29,483 nucleotides of DNA, taken from positions 1 through 29,483 of the forward strand of contig VHAW01000004.1 in the NCBI GenBank assembly GCA_016872225.1, given 5' to 3'. The stretch comes from Sphingomonadales bacterium (GTDB lineage Bacteria; Bacteroidota; Bacteroidia; UBA7662). Each line of letters starts with the position of its first letter. Position 1 is the stretch's first letter. The position numbers and the translations under genes are program-made. The notes beneath the pieces are model-generated. The model searched no databases, was not told the DNA's origin, and worked only from the letters and a program-made list of their open reading frames with translations. Shown here piece after piece: positions 7,633-14,871 of the stretch.

Positions 7633-9666
7633 ATGCCCTATCGTTATTGCATCCTTTTAGCCCTGCTCTTGTTCCCCTGGATGGCCTCCGGACAATTTGA
7701 AGAAAAAAGTGTTCAGGTGGGTCAAATCGGCCTGCATCTTACCAATGCCGGTACCATTGGTCGACCCAATGTGCGTAACGAACCACAAGGCCTTCCATCC
7801 ATGGAATATCCTTTGAATTCAGGAGTGGAACACCTATTCGAAGCAGGGCTATGGTTAGGCGCACAACGCGGGGGTCAGCTCTCCGTATCCACAGCCTCCC
7901 TGGATGATGCTTCGGGATATGCGGCAGGGAAAGCTGGCTTTGAATTCAGTCCTCTACCAGGCTGGCCGGTTTTGGAAAAATCCAGTTTGCCAGGAAATGC
8001 CAATTACTCCTTGACCGCCTTGGCCCATCAGGAATTTGAAATGCATTTCACCGACTCCTTGACCTATGTTCCCGGATCTGGCCAACCCATCGCCAACCAT
8101 TTACTCCCTTTGCAAGCCAAAGTCCGACTCAACAGCCTGGCTTGGAATTTTCCTTTTGCGGATTACTTCGTGGTGCTCCAATACAAAATCACCAACCTAG
8201 GACCGCTCCCTTGGGATTCCATGTACACCGGGATTTGGAGCGATCTGGTGGTACGTAACGTCAACGTAACCAATGACCGAGGGGGGGCTTTTTTCAATAA
8301 AGGTTCCGTAGGCATTGAGGATAGCCTGCAGACCATTTATGCATTTCATGTTACAGGCGACGACGCCGGCTTTGCAAATTCCTACGGAGCCATCCAATAC
8401 CTTGGCGCAGAACTCAACGGCAAATTTTATCATCCACTATCCATTTCTTCTCCAGGATTCAAGGTCAATCCCAATTATTGGATTTACAACCAGATGGCAC
8501 CCACCTCCGATTTGCTACGTTATGATCGGCTTCGCAATCGCGGAAATTTCAGTCCTTCCGCCAATTTGAATACCCCCGGCAATCGGGTTCAGCTCCTTGG
8601 TAGTGGTCCATTTGACCGTGTGGATAGCGGGCAGACCCTTACCTACTACGTGGCTATGGTTTGTGCTCCAAGACTAAGCGACCAAACCCAGGATTCCTAC
8701 TTTGCCAGAACCGATTTGCGCAAGAATCTCGGGTGGGCCCAGCGCACCTTCCTCGGCGAGGATATCAATGCCAACGGCCTTCTCGACTCCACAGAAGATC
8801 TTAACGGGAATTCAATTTTGGACCGCTTTGTTTTGCCCGAACCCCCAAACCGACCTGCCTTTCGATCCGAATTCACCGGCGATGGTATCGATATCTATTG
8901 GGACGATAGAGCCGAGCGTTCGGTGGACCCCATTACCAAAGAAAAAGATTTCGAAGGTTACAAGCTTTACCTCAGTAAGCCGGGTGACGACCGTTTTCCG
9001 GATGCCGTATCACGCATGAACCTTATTGGTCAATGGGATTCCGCAGGGAATGCCGTTGGTTTCAACAATGGATTTCAGCCTATAAGGCTCCATAATCCTC
9101 GTTATTTTGAAGGCGATACCACAACGTACCGCTACCGGTACCGTTTGGGTAATCTATTATCCGGTTGGCAGTACCTCTGCGTCATCACCGCCTTTGATCG
9201 GGGCAACAGCAGCGTAGGTCTGGAGTCCCTTGAAAGTTCCAAAGCTTCTTCTCTGCTACGTTTGTTCCCAGGAACCCCGGCGGATACCCTCGATCGCGAA
9301 TTGAAGGTGGGCGTATACCCCAATCCGTACCGACTAGGGGCTGCCTGGGACGGCAGCAATGCCCGTTCTCGCAAAATCTACTTCCATGGTTTGCCGGCAC
9401 GATGCATGATCAAGGTCTTCACCCTTGCCGGCGATCCGGTAGCAGTCTTGCAACATAACCAAAGTGATGCGTACAACGGCAGCAACATTCAGTGGTTTAG
9501 CGAATACGCTCCAGATTCCGGGCAAAGCAAATTAGCCGGAGGTGAACATGCCTGGGATTTGTTATCCGATAGTAAACAAAGTGTTCAAGCAGGAATCTAC
9601 TTATTCAATGTGACCGACTTGGATCAAGACAGGGTTTTTAACGGACGCTTTGTGATTGTTCGCTAG
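7633..9666 (+). CDS. Secreted multidomain protein with Ca-loop repeats, FN3-like region and C-terminal sorting-type domain
   Basis: Unrecognised secreted protein of 677 residues. The ATG at 7633 opens a clean signal peptide (MPYRYCILLALLLFPWMASG, cleavage before QFEE). A TTG at 7612 would overlap the WbqC gene and spoil the signal. Residues about 25-365 form a large beta-rich region rich in Asn, Gly and aromatics, resembling surface-protein repeats of Bacteroidota. Residues about 377-399 contain two tandem aspartate loops (DINANGLLD then DLNGNSILD) with the spacing of dockerin or thrombospondin-type-3 calcium loops. A fibronectin-III-like segment follows (about 405-545, YKLYLSKPG). The last ~115 residues start with VYPNPYR and end GIYLFNV...GRFVIVR, the pattern of FlgD-like/type IX secretion C-terminal domains. 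I infer export across the outer membrane by T9SS, but the tail is longer than the compact type A domain. It lies 4 bases after the WbqC gene. Confidence 0.78.
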   Translation: MPYRYCILLALLLFPWMASGQFEEKSVQVGQIGLHLTNAGTIGRPNVRNEPQGLPSMEYPLNSGVEHLFEAGLWLGAQRGGQLSVSTASLDDASGYAAGKAGFEFSPLPGWPVLEKSSLPGNANYSLTALAHQEFEMHFTDSLTYVPGSGQPIANHLLPLQAKVRLNSLAWNFPFADYFVVLQYKITNLGPLPWDSMYTGIWSDLVVRNVNVTNDRGGAFFNKGSVGIEDSLQTIYAFHVTGDDAGFANSYGAIQYLGAELNGKFYHPLSISSPGFKVNPNYWIYNQMAPTSDLLRYDRLRNRGNFSPSANLNTPGNRVQLLGSGPFDRVDSGQTLTYYVAMVCAPRLSDQTQDSYFARTDLRKNLGWAQRTFLGEDINANGLLDSTEDLNGNSILDRFVLPEPPNRPAFRSEFTGDGIDIYWDDRAERSVDPITKEKDFEGYKLYLSKPGDDRFPDAVSRMNLIGQWDSAGNAVGFNNGFQPIRLHNPRYFEGDTTTYRYRYRLGNLLSGWQYLCVITAFDRGNSSVGLESLESSKASSLLRLFPGTPADTLDRELKVGVYPNPYRLGAAWDGSNARSRKIYFHGLPARCMIKVFTLAGDPVAVLQHNQSDAYNGSNIQWFSEYAPDSGQSKLAGGEHAWDLLSDSKQSVQAGIYLFNVTDLDQDRVFNGRFVIVR

Positions 9667-9687
9667 AAACGCCCTCTCCATTCGTTG

Positions 9688-9702
9688 AACCCTTAAAGGG
9701 TT
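9688..9702. terminator. Short inverted repeat between convergent genes, possible bidirectional terminator
   Basis: AACCCTTAAAGGGTT is a perfect palindrome: 5-6 bp stem with a 3-5 nt loop. It lies 21 bases after the secreted-protein stop and spans the ssb stop codon. There is no long T tract on either strand, so intrinsic termination would be weak. Confidence 0.35.
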
Positions 9703-10094
9703 GCTTGTTCCTCAGACTCTTCAAATTCTTCGGAGTCACGCTGGACCTCGCCTCCGGTAGCTTTTCTATCCATCAAAGCCATTTCCAAAACCACCACTTC
9801 GGTATACGACCGACGGTTTCCCTCTTTATCAGTATACGAGCGGGTGTTAAGTTTGCCGTCAACCACCAATTCTGACCCTTTGTGGAGAAGTCGCTCGCTA
9901 ATTTCGGCCAATTTTCCCCAAGCCACGAGCTGATGCCATTGGGTCTCGGCAATTTTTTCGCCCTGATCCCCGTAATAATAGTCGTTGGTGGCAAGGCTGA
10001 AACGAGCCATTTTACGACCGCTGCTAATTTCCCTGAACTCGGGATCCCGGCCCAGGTTGCCGATTAAACGGACTTGATTGCGAATGTTTCCCAT
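9693..10094 (-). CDS. ssb: Single-stranded DNA-binding protein
   Basis: Single-strand DNA-binding OB-fold protein. The ATG at 10094 gives MGNIRNQVRLIGNLGRDPEFRE, the standard SSB N terminus; a longer open frame upstream (to 10244) is rejected. Characteristic segments are KMARFSLATND, TQWHQLVAWGKLAEIS, LLHKGSELVVDGKL and RSYTDKEGNRRSYTEVVV, covering residues about 1-108. The protein is short (133 residues). Its C-terminal tail is only about 20 residues, acidic (EEFEESEE), and ends in QATL instead of the DDDIPF-type tip used to recruit partner proteins. It may therefore be an accessory SSB, with the main replication SSB encoded elsewhere; short SSB paralogues of this kind are known in Bacteroidota. 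It is divergent from the zinc-knuckle gene with 22 bases between starts. Confidence 0.92.
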   Translation of the reverse strand: MGNIRNQVRLIGNLGRDPEFREISSGRKMARFSLATNDYYYGDQGEKIAETQWHQLVAWGKLAEISERLLHKGSELVVDGKLNTRSYTDKEGNRRSYTEVVVLEMALMDRKATGGEVQRDSEEFEESEEQATL

Positions 10095-10116
10095 ACAATT
10101 TTGGTTTAGTGGGTGA

Positions 10117-10551
10117 ATGAAGAAAGAACAGAAACAAAGGTCCGAAGATCTCAAACGCCGTATCGTAGGTTTGCGTTTATCAACCCCTATGCCTCCAAGA
10201 ACCTGCCTTCTCTGCCAAAGTCCCCTTGAGGGCCGTAGCGACAAAAAGTTCTGTGACGATTATTGCCGCAACATTCACTACCACCAAAACCTTGGAGCGG
10301 GTGATCTCAAGGTCAAAAGAATACACGATGTGTTACGTAAAAATCGTAAAATCCTACTGGAGTGCCGCAAATTAGTCGCCGAAGGTCAAACTATACCCTT
10401 TGAATCGCTAGAACAGCGAGGCTATCAATTCAAGTACTTAACCCATATGGAGGGTGTTCGGGATGGCCATCCAACGTATTGCTGCTTTGATATGGGCTAC
10501 ATCATTCGAGGGCATTCCGTGGAAATTGTGCAGGTTAAACTCCCTGAATAG
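10117..10551 (+). CDS. Small conserved protein with CxxC/CxxxC zinc-knuckle motif
   Basis: No established function. The 144-residue product has a putative metal site of four cysteines, Cys30 and Cys33 (CLLC) with Cys46 and Cys50 (CDDYC), in the pattern CxxC...GRxDKKFCxxxCR seen in small conserved proteins of Bacteroidota. The following basic helix (VKRIHDVLRKNRKILLECRKL) and the C-terminal GYQFKYLTHMEG/YCCFDMGYI block also resemble that group. An ATG at 10189 would give 120 residues starting MPPRTCLLC, closer to where I expect homologues to begin; the first 24 residues of the longer form are low-complexity and basic. A nucleic-acid-binding role is a guess from the zinc knuckle and basic helix. 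It is divergent from ssb and followed by the oppositely oriented tRNA-His. Confidence 0.72.
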   Translation: MKKEQKQRSEDLKRRIVGLRLSTPMPPRTCLLCQSPLEGRSDKKFCDDYCRNIHYHQNLGAGDLKVKRIHDVLRKNRKILLECRKLVAEGQTIPFESLEQRGYQFKYLTHMEGVRDGHPTYCCFDMGYIIRGHSVEIVQVKLPE

Positions 10552-10588
10552 GACACCAAGAAGGGGCACTCCAACAAACTTCGAACAG

Positions 10589-10663
10589 GGTGGCTGATGG
10601 GATTCGAACCCACGGCCCTCAGAACCACAATCTGATGCTCTAACCTACTGAGCTACAGCCACC
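10589..10663 (-). tRNA. tRNA-His (anticodon GTG)
   Basis: A complete 75-nt cloverleaf on the minus strand. The 7-bp acceptor GTGGCTG/CAGCCAC is perfectly paired, with the histidine-specific extra 5' G (G-1) opposite C73. The D arm is GCTC/GAGC, the anticodon stem TCAGA/TCTGA encloses the loop TTGTGGT with anticodon GTG, and the T arm is GTGGG-TTCGAAT-CCCAT. The 3' CCA is not encoded (next bases CTG), so it must be added after transcription. A TAnnTTTG match (TATCTTTG, 10733 to 10726, minus) lies at the end of the flippase gene about 62 bases upstream and could drive it; otherwise it is co-transcribed with the GT4-flippase operon. Confidence 0.97.
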
Positions 10664-10724
10664 GTTTCTTCTTCAGGGCCTAAGAGCACCGAAAGAACCT
10701 GCACCCAGATATCAAGGGAGCAGT

Positions 10725-11969
10725 TCAAAGATACGCCTTATAGGTCTTTCTAAAAAAGACCATCACCCCCAACGTGTTCCCCACCAACACGAACGAAGTC
10801 CAACACGCAATGCCATCTGCTCCAGCAAACTGAAGGGCAGGTCCCAGGCCCAAACCGATGAGCAAGGCCGTACCCCAAGAGGAGAAAAAAGAAACCCGAA
10901 CCTGCCCCAAAGCCGTGAAATGTTGAACCAGTACATTACTGCAAGCCAAAGCCAAAATGCCTGGAACCAAGGCGATCCATAATCCATGGACTGGCTCATA
11001 AGATGAGCCAAGCACTAGGGTAAGCCAAGGAACAGGTAAGAAAACCAACACCGTAACAGGCAGAAGGGTCCAGGATAAGGCCTGCAAGGACCAACGCCAA
11101 CTGCGACGAATTTGATCTATGCTAAGAGTCCCTTGGTGGGAACTTAGCGTGGACAGGATCACGGTGGAATAACTTTGGGTGATGACCCAGGCACTTTCCG
11201 CCACCACTACCGCCACGGAATAGATACCAAGTTCGGCGGATCCCAGCATCGCCATCATAAAAAGATATTGAAGGCGATAAACCACAAATTGCCCAAGATT
11301 GGCCGAGGCCGTCCAACGATTAAAGGCCCATAAGGCCTTGCCAACATCGAACAACGACTGACCAAAGCTTGATACTGGTTTATTTTCATAAAAGGCTTGT
11401 GAATTATGATGGGAATACGCCTCAAAGCAAGACCAAGCAGCGACTAACACCATCGCCGCGCAATGAATCATCAGAAACAAACTCAAAGACGGTACAACCT
11501 GCCCTCCGGCTCGCTGATAGACATACCATCCCCCTAACATCAAGGTTGGTAACAAAGGAATCATCCATCCCACCACATTATCCTTTTGCAAAAATCCACG
11601 ACCAAGCAACCACCCCCGAACAGCGGCCACTGTGGCATGGAGCCAGGTCAAGAGAACCATCATGACCGCATGCCATGGTGACCATGCCATAAAACCCAAC
11701 GAAACCGCCCCGACAAATAGAGCGGAAGCCCAGGCCCAGCATTGGGACCAACGCCATAGGACATCCACGGAAGTCCTGCTGGCATGGTAAATCATGCCGG
11801 AACCGGCTCCGAAGCCACTGATTAAAACGCCACCATGCACCAAGGCCATCACCATCGTGGTCTCACCCCTCAATACTGGACCCATCCAGGCGGCCGTTAA
11901 CCACAGCATCCCCATCGAAGTCCCCAACTGAAGGCTTTTGAACAACAATGTTTTCCACAAAGTTTTCAT
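10725..11969 (-). CDS. Polytopic membrane protein, polysaccharide flippase-like (MVF/Wzx type)
   Basis: A 414-residue integral membrane protein with about 12 hydrophobic segments spread over its length. It starts MKTLWKTLLFKSLQLGTSMG and ends in FRKTYKAYL, the profile of oligosaccharide flippases and polysaccharide-biosynthesis exporters in the MOP superfamily. Supporting features are the N-terminal WMGPVLRGETTMV-type helix pair, the central GSAELGIYSVAVVVAES segment (equivalent to the conserved G-x-YS-x-A motif around helix 7), and a C-terminal helix pair after a break near 315-340. Its ATG overlaps the GT4 stop by 4 bases (ATGA), so the two are translationally coupled. The likely role is moving a lipid-linked glycan made with the GT4 enzyme across the inner membrane. 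The substrate is unknown; assignment rests on topology and context more than sequence motifs. Confidence 0.78.
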   Translation of the reverse strand: MKTLWKTLLFKSLQLGTSMGMLWLTAAWMGPVLRGETTMVMALVHGGVLISGFGAGSGMIYHASRTSVDVLWRWSQCWAWASALFVGAVSLGFMAWSPWHAVMMVLLTWLHATVAAVRGWLLGRGFLQKDNVVGWMIPLLPTLMLGGWYVYQRAGGQVVPSLSLFLMIHCAAMVLVAAWSCFEAYSHHNSQAFYENKPVSSFGQSLFDVGKALWAFNRWTASANLGQFVVYRLQYLFMMAMLGSAELGIYSVAVVVAESAWVITQSYSTVILSTLSSHQGTLSIDQIRRSWRWSLQALSWTLLPVTVLVFLPVPWLTLVLGSSYEPVHGLWIALVPGILALACSNVLVQHFTALGQVRVSFFSSWGTALLIGLGLGPALQFAGADGIACWTSFVLVGNTLGVMVFFRKTYKAYL

Positions 11970-13135
11970 CGCTTGATCCTTTCCATAATGCGAAGGAATT
12001 CAAGGCCCACATGCTTGGCTTGGAACAATTCAAGGGATACGTTGATTGCATTCGAACTGTCCATTAAATCATGTGCGTCCTTGGTCGAGACGGAGATGTT
12101 GGAAGTGGTGGCAGCGGTATTTTGTTGCAAGGCCTCAGCCCATGATTCGGGTTCATAAATATTCAGTCCCTTCACCAACGGATGCTGGCGATATTGTTCC
12201 AATAGTGGTGTATAACCCAGCCATACTGGGCAATTGCATAACAATGCTTCAACGGTCAAGATAGAAAAAGTCTCCCTGAAGCTAGGTAACAAAAGGGCCC
12301 TTGCCTGACGAAGTTCTTTGGCCACTGCTGAGCTATCAAGAACGCCTAACCAATCTATACCCTGGATTCCTTTGAAGGCGTCCTGACGATGCGATGGGTA
12401 TTCCCCGGCAATGCGCAAACGAAAACCCTTCTCCGCCAATCCACTAAGCACCCAAGCCTGTCTAAGCAAACCTGGGTTTTTGACTTCGGCTAAATCCGAT
12501 ATATGCAAAAAGTCCTGCGAGTTTTCCAACAGGACCCTAGGCTCAGAGGACCAAAAATGTTGTTCCACCACATTGGGTAAGACATCAACCCGCAAACCGG
12601 GCACTTTGACGCACATCGCTTGGGCAAGCCATGGCGATACCGCGATGACTTTGGAAGCCCTGCGCAATGCTCGATAAACCAATGCCCGCTGCCACCAGGT
12701 ATAAGGCAGCTTATCCTGCAACCATCCGGACCAATGCTCCACTACCGCAAAAGGAATACCGGTGCAGGCCGCGACCACCGCTGATTTCCAGGACACCTGA
12801 GCCACAATCAGGTCCGGAACAGATCCATGATGCGCTTTGTAGGCGGCCCAAAGCGAACGCCATGCCTGGAATTGTCTCCACATGGCCAATAAAACTCCGC
12901 CACCGTCCTTATAGGTTTGAACCCAATGCCTTATTGGGGATTCAGGAGAAGTGAGCGGCATTTGACCGTCCCCTTGCATCCAAGAAAGCGGTTGGACCGC
13001 CATCAAGTCCACGGTAACTTCCTTACCCTCTAATTGACTCGCCTCGACCAAAGCCTCCGCATGCCGCACAATAAAAATGCCGTTTCCACTACGACCAAAT
13101 TGCGGATACCAACCCGCCAAAACAAGGATTTTCAT
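11966..13135 (-). CDS. Glycosyltransferase family 4 (GT-B fold)
   Basis: Retaining glycosyltransferase with two Rossmann domains, expected to act at the cytoplasmic face on a lipid-linked or surface glycan. The ATG at 13135 gives MKILVLAGWYPQFGRSGNGIFIVRHAEAL, the classic GT4 opening with a glycine-rich acceptor-side loop. The longer open frame to 13255 runs across the divergent promoter region and is rejected. The 389 residues include the linker FLHISDLAEVKNPGLLRQAW, the beta-strand RLRIAGEYP, and the EX7E motif in SFRETFSILTVEALLCNCPVW, which binds the nucleotide sugar. It overlaps the flippase start by 4 bases and is divergent from the OstA-like gene, with 42 bases between starts. A TAnnTTTG box lies 9 bases before its ATG. 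Donor and product are unknown. Confidence 0.88.
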   Translation of the reverse strand: MKILVLAGWYPQFGRSGNGIFIVRHAEALVEASQLEGKEVTVDLMAVQPLSWMQGDGQMPLTSPESPIRHWVQTYKDGGGVLLAMWRQFQAWRSLWAAYKAHHGSVPDLIVAQVSWKSAVVAACTGIPFAVVEHWSGWLQDKLPYTWWQRALVYRALRRASKVIAVSPWLAQAMCVKVPGLRVDVLPNVVEQHFWSSEPRVLLENSQDFLHISDLAEVKNPGLLRQAWVLSGLAEKGFRLRIAGEYPSHRQDAFKGIQGIDWLGVLDSSAVAKELRQARALLLPSFRETFSILTVEALLCNCPVWLGYTPLLEQYRQHPLVKGLNIYEPESWAEALQQNTAATTSNISVSTKDAHDLMDSSNAINVSLELFQAKHVGLEFLRIMERIKR

Positions 13136-13142
13136 CAATGCC

Positions 13143-13172
13143 TTCAAATTTAGAGGTATAGGGGTATTTTTG
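13143..13172 (+). promoter_or_regulatory. Candidate promoter of the OstA-like gene
   Basis: The -7 box TATTTTTG (13165-13172) matches TAnnTTTG exactly and ends 5 bases before the ATG at 13178. A TTC (13143-13145) sits 19 bases upstream at the -33 position, where TTG is the consensus. Transcription would begin at or within a few bases of the start codon. It overlaps the oppositely oriented GT4 -7 box. Confidence 0.5.
13145..13152 (-). promoter_or_regulatory. Candidate -7 box (TAAATTTG) for the GT4-flippase operon
   Basis: Exact TAnnTTTG match on the minus strand ending 9 bases before the GT4 ATG at 13135. The nearest upstream TTG lies 23 bases away, slightly long for a -33 element. It overlaps the -33 position of the divergent OstA-like promoter by one base. 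Confidence 0.42.
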
Positions 13173-13177
13173 GCCCA

Positions 13178-14866
13178 ATGAGCGCGCGAATCCTTGTTTG
13201 GTGTAGTGTTTTGACGATTAGCATGTTCCTTGGGTGTCTTGCCACAAGGGCCCAAAACGCTTCACAAGGGTTGGCCAACGACCCGAACACCTTTGAAATC
13301 CTTGAGTCCGGAGAAGGCCGCTTTGAAAGAGGGCCAAACGGGACGACCAAAACCCTTAGCGGTGGGGTAGTCCTCAGACACCAAGGCATGGTCTTGCGAT
13401 GCAACCAGGTCATTCTTTCCGAAGGAGACCGAGTCGCAAAAGCCGACGGCAAGGTGAAACTCAATGGAAAAGAGGGCTTGCAAATTCAATCCAATAAAAT
13501 GTATTGGAACACATTCGACCATGAAGCATATTTTGAAGGTGATGTACGATGCCGGCAAAATGATTTGTCGCTGGAGACTCCAACCCTTTGGTTCAACAGC
13601 ACTCGAAACGAAGCCCGATACGAACTCGGCGGCGTGCTACGACAGGGTGCGGTGCGCATTACCAGCCGTTATGGAATGGGCGACCTTGACCGACGCGATT
13701 ACATCTTCCGCGAGCAAGTCACCGTCACCCATCCGGAAATGGAGCTCCTGACCTCGACTTGTCGCTACATAGCTCAAGCCGATTGCCTTCTGCTCTTGGC
13801 AAGATCTCGGATTCATAGCCTTAAAGGAACCTTTGAAGCCGATAGAGGTCATTATCAAATAACAGCTGCCAAGTTGTTGCTATACAGCCAATTCAAGTCC
13901 GGGATTGGACCGCAATATTCGGCCTGGGGCATAGTGGATCGAAGGCATTTTATCGTGGCGGATACCTTGTTTATGGACCAAAAGCGGAATATGGCACGCG
14001 CTGTCGGCAACGCCCAATGGCTGGACAGCGTAGAACATATCCGTATCAGAGCAGAACATCTGATGATGGATTCCGCATCACGCATGAACCTACAGCCCCC
14101 AACCCAAGTGGATTTAAAACGTAGCCGAGGATTCGTGGCCACAGGTCAAGTCTGGCTTAGCGAACAATCTTCGATCGATAGTATGCATTGGATCTCTTCT
14201 TCCATGCAAGGATATGCGATGCCCCAACGTGACTCCATGTACCTGTGGACCGACGACAGCTCGGTTTGCCTATCGGACGATTGGATCTTTCGGAGCAACA
14301 CTATGCGGATTAACCGCGCACTATCCACCATACAAGCCAACGGAAACTTGCTGGCATGGCAAGGGCAAACGCAATTGGAATCCAAAGGAATGTTATGGAA
14401 ACGAGAGAATGATAGCCTGAGTTTGATGGATTTTGAGGGCAACACTGGACTATGCGAGCTCGCCGATTCCATTCCCTACCCCATGCACCATCAAGCCAGT
14501 GGGTCTAAAGCCCAGGCGCGGCTATTGCGCAACGAATTACACACTTTTGAACTCATCGGAAATACCGTCACCTGGTACTGGATGAGAGGGAATGACAGTC
14601 TTTGGTCTGCCCTCAATCGAACCGAAGCCGCTAGAGTCTTGTTTGAATTTCAAAATCGCGAACTGTATTCGGCCCGCTATTACGGGGGACCACGTGGCTC
14701 CTATCAGCCCATGAGCAAAATCAAAGACCCCTCGGCATTGCTCGAAACGGTGCATCCTCAACCCGCAAGGAGAAAGACCATGCTCGATCTGCTTCAACAA
14801 CGAAAGCAAGATTTCCCCGACCGAGGTACCATCATCCTTGCCAAAGGGTTACCACCTTGGCCCTAA
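13178..14866 (+). CDS. OstA-like/LptA-type periplasmic protein
   Basis: Exported protein of 562 residues with an N-terminal OstA (LptA/LptD-N) region: after the signal peptide (MSARILVWCSVLTISMFLG, likely cleavage near ATRAQ), residues about 40-190 show the repeating beta-strand phrases GRFERGPNGTTKTLSGGVVL, MVLRCNQVILSEGDRVAKADG, QSNKMYWNTFDHEAYFEGDV and LSLETPTLWFNSTRNEARY. This is the jelly-roll lipid-binding pattern of LPS-transport proteins. Bacteroidota often carry such long OstA-like proteins, probably working in LPS movement across the periplasm, although a direct role is not proved. The rest of the protein continues the repetitive strands to about residue 500. An LGC at 18-20 is a poor lipobox. 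It is divergent from GT4 and ends 5 bases from the convergent ftcD. Confidence 0.82.
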   Translation: MSARILVWCSVLTISMFLGCLATRAQNASQGLANDPNTFEILESGEGRFERGPNGTTKTLSGGVVLRHQGMVLRCNQVILSEGDRVAKADGKVKLNGKEGLQIQSNKMYWNTFDHEAYFEGDVRCRQNDLSLETPTLWFNSTRNEARYELGGVLRQGAVRITSRYGMGDLDRRDYIFREQVTVTHPEMELLTSTCRYIAQADCLLLLARSRIHSLKGTFEADRGHYQITAAKLLLYSQFKSGIGPQYSAWGIVDRRHFIVADTLFMDQKRNMARAVGNAQWLDSVEHIRIRAEHLMMDSASRMNLQPPTQVDLKRSRGFVATGQVWLSEQSSIDSMHWISSSMQGYAMPQRDSMYLWTDDSSVCLSDDWIFRSNTMRINRALSTIQANGNLLAWQGQTQLESKGMLWKRENDSLSLMDFEGNTGLCELADSIPYPMHHQASGSKAQARLLRNELHTFELIGNTVTWYWMRGNDSLWSALNRTEAARVLFEFQNRELYSARYYGGPRGSYQPMSKIKDPSALLETVHPQPARRKTMLDLLQQRKQDFPDRGTIILAKGLPPWP

Positions 14867-14871
14867 TCACT

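Noticed and set aside
13229..13237. Lipobox (FLGC) making the OstA-like product a lipoprotein
   Set aside because: Phe at -3 is a poor fit, and a standard signal-peptidase I site follows at ATRAQ.
13136..13255. Upstream 40-codon extension of the GT4 gene
   Set aside because: MKILVLAGWYP at 13135 is the normal GT4 start; the extension crosses the divergent promoter and OstA signal-peptide codons.
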